Under the pieces are notes generated by a model, which made no database searches, was not told the DNA's origin, and saw only the letters and a program-made list of their open reading frames with translations. Both the position numbers and the translations under genes were made by a program. Below are positions 1 through 8,658 of a stretch of DNA of 64,000 bases, in pieces (the stretch's first letter is position 1; each line of letters starts with the position of its first letter). The stretch is from Nocardia inohanensis NBRC 100128 (GTDB lineage: Bacteria > Actinomycetota > Actinomycetes > Mycobacteriales > Mycobacteriaceae): assembly GCF_001612945.1 (NCBI RefSeq), contig NZ_BDBK01000007.1, positions 124,001 through 188,000 on the forward strand, given 5' to 3'.

Positions 1-26
1 CCCGGCGAGCCCCGGCCTTCTCGCTT

Positions 27-89
27 GGGGTTTCAGGGGCTTGCCCCTGAGGTTCTTCCCTTCCGGGGTTTCAGGGATTTACCCCTGAG
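27..89. repeat. two tandem hairpin repeats downstream of the TetR gene
   Basis: Two near-identical 25-base units lie at 27-51 and 65-89, 38 bases apart. Each reads GGGGTTTCAGGG, a short loop, then CCCCTGAG, so each can form a CAGGG/CCCTG hairpin. They lie just past the 3' end of the minus-strand TetR gene and may act as stacked terminators, or may be the edge of a repeat array that continues to the left of the window. Confidence 0.5.
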
Positions 90-104
90 AGTCACGAGAG
101 TTGT

Positions 105-710
105 CTATGCCGGGGGCGCGACGATGTCGATGACCTCGAGCAGGGCGGCGCGGGCGACTCTTCGTGGCTGCGGGTCGAATTCGCAGAGGGCGGTCACCAC
201 CGCGCCGTCGACCACGGCAACCAGGCGGCGTATCTGTTCGACCCGAACCACCCGATCGGATCGGCGCAGGACGTCGGCGAGGAGTTCGTCGAGCTGGGCG
301 CGTAGTCGGAGCTGGACCTCGCGTAGTTCGGGGTGGCGGGCCGAGGCTACGGAGCGTTCGTAGCGGGCGATCAGTTGGCCGCGGGCATCGTCGTCGGTGG
401 CATCCGGACCGACCAGCAGGTCCAGAACCAGATCGACGGTCGCGTCGGCGCCGCGCCGGCGATGCGTCACCTCGCCGACCCGCCGCCGCATGGCATCGAG
501 TTCGGCGTTTCCGGAGAACTCGACCGCCCGCGCGATCAAGTCCTCGAGCGATTCGAAGTAGTAGGTCGTGGACGCCAGCGGCAGATCCGCGCGCGTCGCT
601 ACCGAGCGATGCCGGACGGCTTCGAAGCCGCCCTCGAGCAACAGCTCGGCGGCCGCTGAAACCAGCGCTTGGCGACGCCGTTCGCCTTTCGGAGTCGTCG
701 CAGTGGTCAC
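105..710 (-). CDS. TetR/AcrR family transcriptional regulator
   Basis: This 201-residue protein has the size and layout of a TetR repressor. The N-terminal helix-turn-helix spans about residues 10-56 (EGGFEAVRHRSVATRADLPL, then TTYYFESLEDLI, the usual end of the DNA-binding domain). A variable helical ligand-binding domain follows. The GTG start at 710 is followed by a short basic stretch (KGERRR). The gene is convergent with nothing visible on its left and lies 163 bases downstream of the aminotransferase stop on the same strand, so it may have its own promoter. Target and ligand cannot be read from the sequence. The nearest known relative I can suggest is the mycobacterial Rv0775 type, which is only a guess. 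Confidence 0.8.
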   Translation of the reverse strand: MTTATTPKGERRRQALVSAAAELLLEGGFEAVRHRSVATRADLPLASTTYYFESLEDLIARAVEFSGNAELDAMRRRVGEVTHRRRGADATVDLVLDLLVGPDATDDDARGQLIARYERSVASARHPELREVQLRLRAQLDELLADVLRRSDRVVRVEQIRRLVAVVDGAVVTALCEFDPQPRRVARAALLEVIDIVAPPA

Positions 711-873
711 CGTGTCATCGTGCCAGTCATCATGAGTTCATCAGTGCCAAATCTGTGCGATCTGTGGTGATTCCACTTCGGATGGGCAAACGGGAGAGCC
801 GTGCGGGAAAGCGGTACTGCTTTTGTACCCCATCGCGGCGCGCCCGTGGGCCACTCCGGAAAGTCTTGGCAGA

Positions 874-2046
874 TCACGCCATATAGCGTTCCAACCGGTC
901 GAGTGCCTCCTCGATATCGGCACTCGCGCCGGCGAACGAGAAGCGAACGGTGTGCTGCCCGTTGACCGTATCGAAATCGATGCCCGGCGCCAGCGCGACG
1001 CCGGTCCGGTTCAGCACCTCGGTGCACCAGGCCATCGAATCATCGGTCAGGTGCGCGATATCCGCGTAGGCGTAGAACGCGCCGTCGGCCGGGGCCAAGT
1101 CGGTGATGCCGAGCTTGGGCAGGCCGGTCAGCAGCAATTGCCGATTCGCCGCATAACGCTGCACATGTCCGTCCAGTTCTTCTTTCGCCTCGGGCCCGAA
1201 GGCGTGCACCGCCGCGAACTGGGAAATAGCCGGCGGGCAGACCGTCATGTTCGAAGCCAAGCGCTGCAAAGCGGGCCGCAGGTGCTCCGGGGCGAGCATC
1301 CAGCCGAGCCGCCAGCCGGTCATGGAGAAGTATTTCGAAACCGACCCGATAACGACCGAATTTCGTGAAGTCTCCCAAGCGGACGATGTCGGCTCGGCGC
1401 TCGTGGAGAACCCGGCGTCGTAGACGATGCCGTGATAGATCTCGTCCGAAATCAGCAGCGTCCCATGCGCATCGCACCAGCGCGCCAGCGCCGCCAACTC
1501 CGCGGGCGCGATCATGGTCCCGGTCGGATTGGCCGGGCTCGCCACGATCAGCCCCGCCGGCGGCTCCGGCAGCGCCTCCAGCATGGCCACGGTCGGCTGG
1601 AACCGCGTCTCCGGCCCGCAATCCAGTTCGACCACATCGCACCCCAGCGCCGTGAGTGTGTTCCGGTACGCCGGATACCCCGGTCGCGCCACCACCACGG
1701 TGTCCCCGGCATCGAACGCCGCCAGGAACAGCAGCGTGAACGCGCCGGAGGATCCGGTCGTCACCACCACGTCCTCGGCGCTCACCCGCACCCCGTAGGT
1801 GTCCCGGTGATGCCCCGCGATGGCCTCCCGCAACTCCAGGATTCCGAATGTCTCGGTGTAGCCGAGCAATTCGCTCTCCATTGCCTGCTTGGTTGCCCGC
1901 AGGACCGCCCGCGGCGCCGGCGTGGAGGGCTGCCCCGCCGCCAGCACCAGCACATCTCCGTGTGTCCGGGCCCGTTCAGCTGCTGCTTTCCAGACGTCCA
2001 TCACGTAGAAAGGTGGAATGGCCGACCGGCGAGATTCGATACGCAC
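874..2046 (-). CDS. aspB: PLP-dependent aminotransferase, AspB-like
   Basis: A 390-residue fold-type I (class I/II) aminotransferase. Hallmarks are the N-terminal IPPFYVMDVWKAAAERARTHGD segment, the substrate/PLP region VVASPANPTGT, the YHG segment and the Schiff-base lysine in SVSKYFSMTGWRLGW. The closest match I recognise is mycobacterial AspB (Rv3565, 388 residues), annotated as a possible aspartate aminotransferase and found there directly after fadE31-33 in the KstR2 cholesterol region. Here it lies about 60 kb away from fadE31. A TTG at 2088 opens the frame earlier, but it would overlap the divergent peptidase gene. The GTG at 2046 gives the family length and is preferred. Substrate is not proven. 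Confidence 0.82.
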   Translation of the reverse strand: MRIESRRSAIPPFYVMDVWKAAAERARTHGDVLVLAAGQPSTPAPRAVLRATKQAMESELLGYTETFGILELREAIAGHHRDTYGVRVSAEDVVVTTGSSGAFTLLFLAAFDAGDTVVVARPGYPAYRNTLTALGCDVVELDCGPETRFQPTVAMLEALPEPPAGLIVASPANPTGTMIAPAELAALARWCDAHGTLLISDEIYHGIVYDAGFSTSAEPTSSAWETSRNSVVIGSVSKYFSMTGWRLGWMLAPEHLRPALQRLASNMTVCPPAISQFAAVHAFGPEAKEELDGHVQRYAANRQLLLTGLPKLGITDLAPADGAFYAYADIAHLTDDSMAWCTEVLNRTGVALAPGIDFDTVNGQHTVRFSFAGASADIEEALDRLERYMA

Positions 2047-2117
2047 CCGACAGACGGTAGAGCACCCGCTCCCCCGGCTGTCCGACAATGGTCGCCGGAA
2101 TGCCTGAGGAGGGGAAA

Positions 2118-3287
2118 GTGCCGGGGGGACGAATCGACACCGAGGAGGTCTCGGCGGCAGCCGATGCCGAGCCCGTGGACAGCGACGCCACTCCCGGCAA
2201 CACCGAACTCGAACCCCAGGATCGCGACGCCGGACCGGAGAGCACCGATACCGCTGACGAGCACGACGGGCTGCGGCGAAAGACCGCGACGTACACGCCG
2301 GGGGTCCGCTCGCATCTCATGGCTCCGGCGGCGTCCTCGTCGGCGTGGGCCCGTAAGCAGCTCGATCGCGTCGGCGAGGTGTCGGCGAAGGCGGTCGCGG
2401 CGGCCCGGGAGCAGGCCCCGATCGTGCGGGACCGGGCGGCCGGGTGGTGGGAACAGCGCCCGCGCTCGCGGGCCGAGGCGGCGGCGCTCGCGAAGCAGGG
2501 GCGGGACGAATTCAAGCGGCAGGCGCCGGTCGCCAAGGCGTGGGCGATCAAGCATCGGGTGCTGATCGCCGGGATGACGGCGGTCGTGGTGTTCGCTTCG
2601 GCGGACAGCGCGCTGGGGATGATTCCGCTGGACGCGGAGGCGAGTCCCGGTGTGGCGGTGCGGGTTCCGGTTGCACACCCCTTGCAGGTGAACACCACCG
2701 CCGGCACGGCCAAGCGCTATCTGGACGCCATCAACAACGGCGAGAAGCTGCGTGAGGCGGCGGTGGTCGCGGCGGCGGCCCGCCAGACCCTGGAACGCGC
2801 CAAGGCCGAGGCCGCCGCCGCGGTGGCGGGCGAATACCAGCCGTGGATCTCGGCGACCACCCCGTACCCGGAGGGCACCCTGCCGCCCGGATACGCGCCC
2901 GGTGGTTTCGCGCTGCCCGCGAAGGGCGCGTTCACCTCCGGATTCGGTTCGCGCTGGGGCACCTTCCACGCGGGCATCGATATCGCGGGCCCGCTCGGCT
3001 CCCCCATCTACGCGGTCGCGGCGGGCACGGTCATCGACGCGGGCCCGGCGCAGGGCTTCGGCCTGTGGGTGCGCATCCGCCACGACGACGGCACCATCTC
3101 CGTCTACGGGCACATGTACGACTTCTTCGTCTCGGTCGGCGAACGCGTCCCGGCGGGCATGCAGATCGCCCGCATCGGCAACCGCGGCGACTCCACCGGC
3201 CCGCACCTGCATTTCGAGATCATCGTCGGCGGACAGCACGTGGACCCCGCCGCCTGGCTCGCCGCCCGCGGCCTCAGCCTCACCTGA
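2118..3287 (+). CDS. M23-family peptidoglycan metallopeptidase (LytM type), membrane anchored
   Basis: The protein has about 389 residues. The N-terminus is acidic, then Lys/Arg/Ala-rich and probably helical. A single hydrophobic segment (about residues 144-164) follows, then a linker and a C-terminal M23 domain. The zinc ligands are visible as H284-x3-D288 (HAGID) and H363-x-H365 (GPHLHFEI). All expected metal ligands are present, so it should be an active endopeptidase that cuts cell-wall peptide cross-links outside the membrane. I chose the GTG at 2118 because GAGGAGG ends five bases before it; ATGs at 2088 and 2100 are in frame but lack a good ribosome site. It is divergent from aspB and convergent with purD. 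Confidence 0.83.
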   Translation: MPGGRIDTEEVSAAADAEPVDSDATPGNTELEPQDRDAGPESTDTADEHDGLRRKTATYTPGVRSHLMAPAASSSAWARKQLDRVGEVSAKAVAAAREQAPIVRDRAAGWWEQRPRSRAEAAALAKQGRDEFKRQAPVAKAWAIKHRVLIAGMTAVVVFASADSALGMIPLDAEASPGVAVRVPVAHPLQVNTTAGTAKRYLDAINNGEKLREAAVVAAAARQTLERAKAEAAAAVAGEYQPWISATTPYPEGTLPPGYAPGGFALPAKGAFTSGFGSRWGTFHAGIDIAGPLGSPIYAVAAGTVIDAGPAQGFGLWVRIRHDDGTISVYGHMYDFFVSVGERVPAGMQIARIGNRGDSTGPHLHFEIIVGGQHVDPAAWLAARGLSLT

Positions 3288-3340
3288 CCCCGACCACCGC
3301 CCGCACCCCGTCATCCCGAGGGACGAGTGCTCATACACAG

Positions 3341-3376
3341 AACGCCCGCCCGAGCGTGAAAGCCCGGGCGGGCGTT
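3341..3376. terminator. bidirectional hairpin between the peptidase gene and purD
   Basis: Perfect 12-bp arms AACGCCCGCCCG and CGGGCGGGCGTT enclose a 12-base loop. It sits between two convergent stop codons (3287 and 3396), so it probably ends both transcripts. There is no clear T-tract. Confidence 0.6.
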
Positions 3377-3395
3377 GAAGTTTCGAAGCCTGGGC

Positions 3396-4679
3396 TCAGA
3401 CCGCCGAAGGCACCGTGATGCGGCCCTCGGTGGCGGCGAGCGCGATATCGGTGCGGAAGTGCCCGCCGGGCAGCTTGATTCCAGCGAGCCGGTTGTAGGC
3501 GTTCGCGCGCGCCTCGTTCAGATCCGCGCCCTGGCCGACGATGGCGAGCACCCGTCCACCGGCGGAGACCAGCGCACCGTCCTCACGCGCCGCGGTACCG
3601 GCGTGCAGCACCTCGGATTCGGTTCCGGTGCCGGAGGATTCGGCCCCGGTGATGACATCCCCGGAGCGCGGCCGCGCCGGATAGTTCTCGGCGGCGAGCA
3701 CCACGGTGACGGCCGAGCCGTCCTTCCAGCGCGGCGGGTCCACCTGGTCCAGGGTGCCGGTGGCGGTGGCGTAGAGCAGCTCCCCGAGCGGGCTGTCCAG
3801 CATGGCCAGCACCGCTTGGGTCTCGGGATCGCCGAAGCGGCAATTGAATTCGACGACGGCGGGCCCGTTCTGCCCGACCGCGAGCCCGGCGTAGAGCAGC
3901 CCGGAGAACGGCACGCCCTGCCGGACCATCTCGGCCGCAACGGGTTTCACCACATCGTCGACGATGGCGTCCAGGGTTTCCTGCGGCAGCCACGGCAGCG
4001 GGGTGTACGCGCCCATGCCGCCGGTGTTCGGCCCGGTATCACCGTCGCCGACCCGCTTGTGATCCTGCGCGGGCAGCAGCGGCACCACGGTCTCACCGTC
4101 GACGAGGCAGAACAGCGACACCTCGGGACCGTCGAGGAAGGATTCCAGCAGCACCGGGTGCCCGTTCTCCAGCAGTTCGGCGCCGTGATCGCGCGCGACC
4201 GACCGGTCGGCGGTGACGACCACGCCCTTGCCCGCGGCCAGCCCGTCGTCCTTGACCACCCAGGTGGGCCCGAAGCGATCCAGCGCGGCATCGAGTTCGC
4301 CCGGATGATCCACGATCTCGCTGTGCGCGGTCTTGACCCCGGCCGCGTTCATGATGTCCTTGGCGAACGCCTTGGAGCCTTCGATGCGGGCGGCGGCCGC
4401 GGACGGCCCGAACGCCGGAATCCCGGCGGCCCGCACCGCGTCCGCCACGCCGAGCACCAGCGGCACCTCGGGCCCGATCACCACCAGATCGGCCTCCAGC
4501 TCCCGCGCCAGCGCGGTCACCTCCTCACCCGAGGAGGCATCCACCGGACGCACCTCGGCATGCTGGGCGATGCCGGCATTGCCGGGGGCGGCGTAGACCG
4601 CGGTCACCGCCGGGTCCTTGCGCAGGGCAAGAACGAGGGCATGTTCACGGGCTCCGGAACCGATCACGAGTACGCGCAC
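3396..4679 (-). CDS. purD: phosphoribosylamine-glycine ligase
   Basis: PurD (GAR synthetase) joins glycine to 5-phosphoribosylamine using ATP in the second step of purine synthesis. The 427-residue protein shows the N-terminal signature [14 protein letters not shown], the ATP-grasp domain with [13 protein letters not shown] and GDPETQAVL, and the expected full length. The GTG at 4679 begins V-R-V-L-V-I-G, the usual PurD start. An upstream ATG at 4721 would add a 14-residue tail not normal for the family. It is a single gene here, convergent with the M23 peptidase and divergent from the PH-domain gene. Confidence 0.95.
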   Translation of the reverse strand: MRVLVIGSGAREHALVLALRKDPAVTAVYAAPGNAGIAQHAEVRPVDASSGEEVTALARELEADLVVIGPEVPLVLGVADAVRAAGIPAFGPSAAAARIEGSKAFAKDIMNAAGVKTAHSEIVDHPGELDAALDRFGPTWVVKDDGLAAGKGVVVTADRSVARDHGAELLENGHPVLLESFLDGPEVSLFCLVDGETVVPLLPAQDHKRVGDGDTGPNTGGMGAYTPLPWLPQETLDAIVDDVVKPVAAEMVRQGVPFSGLLYAGLAVGQNGPAVVEFNCRFGDPETQAVLAMLDSPLGELLYATATGTLDQVDPPRWKDGSAVTVVLAAENYPARPRSGDVITGAESSGTGTESEVLHAGTAAREDGALVSAGGRVLAIVGQGADLNEARANAYNRLAGIKLPGGHFRTDIALAATEGRITVPSAV

Positions 4680-4750
4680 GGCTGACAGCTTAGAGGGATG
4701 ATGGACGGTGACCGCCGTCACCCACCACCACTGTGAGGATGTACCGGAGC

Positions 4751-5128
4751 ATGGGTCTCATCGACGGATTGATGGGCAATGCGGGACGTATCGATCCCGC
4801 CGAAGCCCAAGGCGAATACGGCAAGCTGCTCGGCCAGGGCGAACAGATCTACGCGGCCTACCTGCTGATCCGCGACGCCATCCTGTTCACCAACCGCAGA
4901 CTGATCATGGTCGACAAACAGGGCGTCACCGGCCGCAAGGTCAGCTACCACTCCATCCCCTACCGCGCGATCACCCACTTCTCGGTGGAGACCGCCGGCA
5001 CCTTCGACCTGGACGCCGAACTCGCCATCTGGATCTCGGGCAATCACGAACCGATCAGCAAACGCTTCAACCGCCAGGTCGACATCTACGAAGTGCAGGG
5101 CATCTTGTCCCACTTCGTAGCCGTGTGA
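4751..5128 (+). CDS. PH-domain (bPH) protein of unknown role
   Basis: The 125-residue cytosolic protein matches the bacterial pleckstrin-homology-like bPH_1 family over nearly its whole length. Typical segments are [50 protein letters not shown] and [12 protein letters not shown]. Family members are small barrel proteins whose biochemical role is mostly unknown. The ATG at 4751 ([11 protein letters not shown]) agrees with the family's start; an in-frame ATG at 4739 and a start at 4733 are possible. A hairpin follows the stop. It is divergent from purD, with no operon partner. Confidence 0.8.
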   Translation: MGLIDGLMGNAGRIDPAEAQGEYGKLLGQGEQIYAAYLLIRDAILFTNRRLIMVDKQGVTGRKVSYHSIPYRAITHFSVETAGTFDLDAELAIWISGNHEPISKRFNRQVDIYEVQGILSHFVAV

Positions 5129-5133
5129 ACGAC

Positions 5134-5164
5134 AATCGGTCGTCGCGCGGGGCGACAACCGATT
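5134..5164 (+). terminator. hairpin after the PH-domain gene
   Basis: A two-part stem: AATCGGT with ACCGATT outside and GTCGC with GCGAC inside, separated by single unpaired bases. It starts five bases after the stop codon. No long T-tract follows. Confidence 0.5.
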
Positions 5165-5299
5165 TCGAACGACCGGGGTAACTCACCGGGTACGACCACA
5201 ATCGGTTCGGCCGGAACCGCCGGCACGCGTTGCCAACCGGTAACGGCTCTCTGCCGCGCGCAGAGGTTCGGGGAGGCGGGGGAGCGTAATGTCCGGGCT

Positions 5300-5725
5300 A
5301 TGGCTTCCGTATTCTCCGCAATCATCAACGGCCAGCTGCCCGGCCGATTCGTTTGGGAGGATGACGAATTCGTCGCCTTCCTGACCATCGCACCCGTCAC
5401 GCAGGGCCACACGCTGGTGGTGCCGCGCCAGGAGATCGATCAATGGCAGGACGTCGAGCCCGCCACCTTCGCCCGCATGACCGCCCTGGCACAGAAGATC
5501 GGCCAGGCGGTGCGGGCGGCCTGGGACGCGCCGCGCGCGGGCCTGCTGGTCGCCGGCCTGGAGGTGCCGCATCTGCACCTGCACGTCTTCCCGGCCTTCG
5601 AGCTCGGTGACTTCGATATCACCGGCGCGGACCCGGAACCGAGCAAGGAATCGCTCGACGAGGCGCAGGCCAAGATCAAACAGGCGCTGCGTGATCTGGG
5701 TTATGGCGCGAACGTTCCGGACTGA
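5300..5725 (+). CDS. HIT-family hydrolase
   Basis: A 141-residue histidine-triad protein. The catalytic motif is HLHLHVFP, with [27 protein letters not shown] before it and a full HIT fold. Such proteins hydrolyse or transfer nucleotides from nucleoside phosphoramidates or dinucleotides. In M. tuberculosis the HIT gene Rv0759c likewise sits next to phoR, so gene order supports the assignment. Its last 50 bases overlap the 3' end of phoR on the opposite strand (5676-5725), so the two messages are complementary at their ends. The nucleotide substrate is not known. Confidence 0.88.
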   Translation: MASVFSAIINGQLPGRFVWEDDEFVAFLTIAPVTQGHTLVVPRQEIDQWQDVEPATFARMTALAQKIGQAVRAAWDAPRAGLLVAGLEVPHLHLHVFPAFELGDFDITGADPEPSKESLDEAQAKIKQALRDLGYGANVPD

Positions 5726-7190
5726 GCTCGACCGGCCCGTCCACGTCCCCGCGCGGTAGCCGGACGGTGAAGGTGGTGCCCACCCCGGGCGTGCTCGCCA
5801 CCGTCACCGTCCCGCCGTGCGCGGCCACCAGGGCGGCCACGATCGACAGCCCCAGCCCGGTGCCGCCGCGCTCACGGCTGCGGGATTTGTCGGTCCGATA
5901 GAACCTTTCGAAGACCCGCTCGGCCTGTTCGGGCTCCAGCCCGGGGCCGGTATCCACCACCCGCAGCCACACCTCGTCGTCGGCGGGGCGCAGCCGCACC
6001 GTCACCGAGGCTTCGGGCGGGGTGTGCACCAGCGCGTTGTTGAGCAGGTTGGCCAGGATCTGGCGCAGCCGCACCTCGTCGCCGAGGATCTCCAAAGTGC
6101 CCGTGCCGGAATCGATTTCCAGCCCGATCGGCCGATGCGCCTCCGGATGCTGGGCCGCCGCCACCGCCCGCGCGCTGTGCACGGCATCGCTGGCCAGCGC
6201 CAGCAGATCCACCGGCCGCCGCTCCACCGGCCGTTGCGCGTCCAGCCGGGCCAGCATGAGCAGGTCCTCGACCAGCAACCCCATTCGGTTGGCTTCGCGT
6301 TCGATGCGATCCATCAGCATCGCCGGATCCGTGATGGCCCCTTGCCGATACAGCTCCGAGAACCCCTTGATGGTGGTCAGCGGCGTCCGCAGTTCATGGC
6401 TGGCGTCGGCCACGAACCGCCGCATCTTGGCCTCGGAGCGCCGCGCCGCCTCCTCGGAGGCCTCGGTGGCGGCGAACGCCTGCTGGATCTGGGTCAGCAT
6501 GGTGTTGAGCGAGCGCGAGAGGTGATCGACCTCGGTATCGGTGCCGCGCACCGGGACTCGCCGATGCAGATCCCCGCCCGCGATGGCCGCCGCCGTCTCC
6601 TCCACCTTGCGCAGCGGCCGCAGGCTGCGCCGGATGACCAGCCGCGCCACCGCCGCCAGCACCGCCAGCACGATAGCCCCGATCACCACTTGCAGCGCGA
6701 TCAGCCGATCCAGGATCGAGTAGGTCTCGTCCATCCGCAGCGCGACCGTGGTGGTGCCGAATTGGTTGCCCACCCGCACGATTCGCCACTGCTCCCCCGA
6801 ATCGCCCACCGAGCCGACGGTGACCGGCCGATGCCCGAGATCCTCCGGCACCGCGGGTTTCAGCATGGTCGGCGAGAGCACCAGGGTCTCCTGGCCGCTC
6901 GAATCCACCACGCGCACATAGAAGAGATGCGGCGGCCGCTCCTGGGCCGGCGGCCGCGGCAGCGGTTCCGGCCGGGGCGCACCGGGTTTCGCCCAGCTCT
7001 CGGCCGCCCCGTACAGCTGCGCGTCGATCCGCCCGATCAGCACATTGCGCATCAGCGAGGTCACCACCAGCCCGGAGATGAGCATGCCGAGCGCGGTCAG
7101 CGAGACCAGCGCCACCATGAGCGTGGTGCGCAGCGGCACCGCCGCGAGCCGTGCCGCCACCCGGCGCCGGACGGTGCGCGCGGCGATCAC
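5676..7190 (-). CDS. phoR: sensor histidine kinase PhoR
   Basis: A 504-residue membrane kinase. Two hydrophobic segments (about residues 22-48 and 163-186) enclose a proline-rich extracytoplasmic sensor domain. A HAMP linker follows, then the phosphoacceptor H265 in [13 protein letters not shown], and an ATPase domain with [14 protein letters not shown] and [20 protein letters not shown]. It phosphorylates PhoP. Four-base overlap with phoP (7187-7190) shows translational coupling. Gene order phoP-phoR-HIT matches M. tuberculosis Rv0757-Rv0759c, which is the main reason for the name. The signal it senses is not visible in the sequence. Confidence 0.88.
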   Translation of the reverse strand: MIAARTVRRRVAARLAAVPLRTTLMVALVSLTALGMLISGLVVTSLMRNVLIGRIDAQLYGAAESWAKPGAPRPEPLPRPPAQERPPHLFYVRVVDSSGQETLVLSPTMLKPAVPEDLGHRPVTVGSVGDSGEQWRIVRVGNQFGTTTVALRMDETYSILDRLIALQVVIGAIVLAVLAAVARLVIRRSLRPLRKVEETAAAIAGGDLHRRVPVRGTDTEVDHLSRSLNTMLTQIQQAFAATEASEEAARRSEAKMRRFVADASHELRTPLTTIKGFSELYRQGAITDPAMLMDRIEREANRMGLLVEDLLMLARLDAQRPVERRPVDLLALASDAVHSARAVAAAQHPEAHRPIGLEIDSGTGTLEILGDEVRLRQILANLLNNALVHTPPEASVTVRLRPADDEVWLRVVDTGPGLEPEQAERVFERFYRTDKSRSRERGGTGLGLSIVAALVAAHGGTVTVASTPGVGTTFTVRLPRGDVDGPVELSPERSRHNPDHAAPV

Positions 7191-7921
7191 TTGGCGCCCG
7201 AGCCGCCGCGCGGTTCCCGCATCACGTAGCCGACCCCGCGCAGGGTGTGGATGAGCCGTTCGGGCCCGGTATCGACCTTCTTGCGCAGATACGACACGTA
7301 GGTCTCCACCACCCCGACCTCACCGCCGAAGTCATAGCGCCACACGTGATCCAGAATGCGCGGCTTGCTCAGCACGGTGCCCGCGTTGACCATGAAATAC
7401 CGCAGCAGCGTGAACTCGGTCGGCGAGAGCGGCACCGCCTCCCCCGCCTTCCACACCTCGTGCGTGTCGTCGTCCAGCTCGATATCGGCGAACTTGATCC
7501 GCGAGGTCTTCTGCTCCGGCACCGCCCGCCCGGCCCGCCGCAGGATCACCCGCAGCCGCGCCACCACCTCTTCCAGACTGAACGGCTTGGTCACGTAGTC
7601 GTCGGCCCCGAGCGTCAGCCCCGTGATCTTGTCCTCGACATCGTCCCGCGCGGTCAGGAACAACACCGGCGCATCGATCCCATCGGCCCGCAGCCGCCGC
7701 AGCAACCCGAACCCGTCCATCCCCGGCATCATCACGTCCACGATCAGCGCATCCGGCCGGAACGCCCGCGCTTTGTCCAGCCCCTCGGTCCCGCTCCCCG
7801 CGGTGGCGATCTCGAACCCCTGATACCGCAGGCTGACCGACAACAACTCCAGAATCATGGGCTCGTCATCGACGACCAGCACCTTCGCTTCGGGTTCACG
7901 CTGTCCGGGCACACCTGTCAT
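7187..7921 (-). CDS. phoP: response regulator PhoP
   Basis: A 244-residue OmpR/PhoB-type regulator. The receiver domain has the acidic pair D18-D19, phosphoacceptor D62 (VDVMMPGMDG) and K112 (TKPF). The C-terminal winged helix carries FTLLRYFMVNAGTVLSKPRILDHVWRYDFGG and the closing HTLRGVGYVMREPR. Similarity to mycobacterial PhoP is strong throughout. I chose the ATG at 7921 because GGAGG lies eight bases before it; a longer frame up to 8011 has no supporting homology. It is transcribed with phoR. In mycobacteria PhoPR controls cell-envelope lipids and pH responses; the same role is inferred here. Confidence 0.92.
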   Translation of the reverse strand: MTGVPGQREPEAKVLVVDDEPMILELLSVSLRYQGFEIATAGSGTEGLDKARAFRPDALIVDVMMPGMDGFGLLRRLRADGIDAPVLFLTARDDVEDKITGLTLGADDYVTKPFSLEEVVARLRVILRRAGRAVPEQKTSRIKFADIELDDDTHEVWKAGEAVPLSPTEFTLLRYFMVNAGTVLSKPRILDHVWRYDFGGEVGVVETYVSYLRKKVDTGPERLIHTLRGVGYVMREPRGGSGAK

Positions 7922-8042
7922 GACAACATCCTCCGGCCGACCGCGCCGATTTCCCTGAACGTTCCCTGCGAGTTCCCTGGGAAGGGCCGGAAACGACGAA
8001 CGCCTCCCCACGACCGGCAGAAGTCGCGGGGAGGCGGAGGAG

Positions 8043-8114
8043 AGCCCCCTGTCAGGATTGAACTGACGACCTTTCGCTTACAAGGCGAGTGCTCTACCAC
8101 TGAGCTAAGGAGGC
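8043..8114 (-). tRNA. tRNA-Thr (anticodon UGU)
   Basis: On the minus strand a 72-base cloverleaf can be folded: acceptor GCCTCCT with AGGGGGC (one G-U pair), D stem GCTC/GAGC, anticodon loop CTTGTAA with anticodon TGT, and T stem GTCAG/CTGAC with loop TTCAATC. The discriminator is T and CCA is not encoded. The outermost anticodon-stem pair (27-43) is a C-A mismatch. It lies 121 bases upstream of phoP on the same strand. Confidence 0.95.
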
Positions 8115-8205
8115 GGGTAGCGGAAGCATCATAACCAGGTGGGCCGGCTGCGCGGAAAAGCCGGCGTCCCAGTTGGTTCCGAGTACAGCCCGAGGGCAGA
8201 TCCTT

Positions 8206-8232
8206 ATGCGGCCGAGGGACTCTCGGCCGCAT
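8206..8232 (-). terminator. terminator hairpin after mbtH
   Basis: Perfect 11-bp arms ATGCGGCCGAG and CTCGGCCGCAT with a 5-base loop, 44 bases beyond the stop of the minus-strand mbtH gene. Confidence 0.6.
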
Positions 8233-8276
8233 CAGGAAAACCGTTCCCGTGCCGTATCGGGGCTAACCGCGGTCGA

Positions 8277-8519
8277 TCAGGACTGAGCCGCCTGACGAGC
8301 CGCGTCATCGGCGGCCATGGCATCGCGAAGGCTCTTGGGACGCATGTCCGTCCAGTTCTTCTCGACGTATTCGACGCAAGCCGCACGGCTGTCCTCGCCG
8401 AACACGACTCGCCACCCGGCCGGGACCTCGGCGAAGGCCGGCCACAGCGAATGCTGTTCCTCGTCGTTGACCAGGACGAAGAACCGGCCGTCTTCGTCGT
8501 CGAAAGGATTGGTGCTCAT
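8277..8519 (-). CDS. MbtH-like protein
   Basis: An 80-residue protein with the complete MbtH signature: [24 protein letters not shown], then [30 protein letters not shown]. MbtH proteins bind and activate the adenylation domains of non-ribosomal peptide synthetases. No synthetase, thioesterase or siderophore gene lies in the window, so this is an orphan copy that must act in trans on a synthetase elsewhere. The ATG at 8519 gives the usual family length. A terminator hairpin follows. Confidence 0.93.
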   Translation of the reverse strand: MSTNPFDDEDGRFFVLVNDEEQHSLWPAFAEVPAGWRVVFGEDSRAACVEYVEKNWTDMRPKSLRDAMAADDAARQAAQS

Positions 8520-8658
8520 TTCACCTCACTGGATACTGGCGCTGTGTACGGGAACGCTGACGGATCGTAACTCCGCCCGGTGTGACCACGAGCATCGTAC
8601 GAACCCCCGACGTTGATTCGACCCTAGCAAGGAGGGTGTTACGGCTGGGCGGTTACCT

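Noticed and set aside
3375..4685. Long plus-strand frame antisense to purD
   Set aside because: Explained by high third-position GC in purD; the translation shows no fold. The same applies to other long antisense frames opposite mce4, fadE, fadD and cyp125 genes.
8041..8115. Alternative reading of the tRNA as a pseudo-tRNA because of the 27-43 mismatch
   Set aside because: All other stems, the loop lengths and the anticodon context are normal; one C-A mismatch at the stem end is tolerated.
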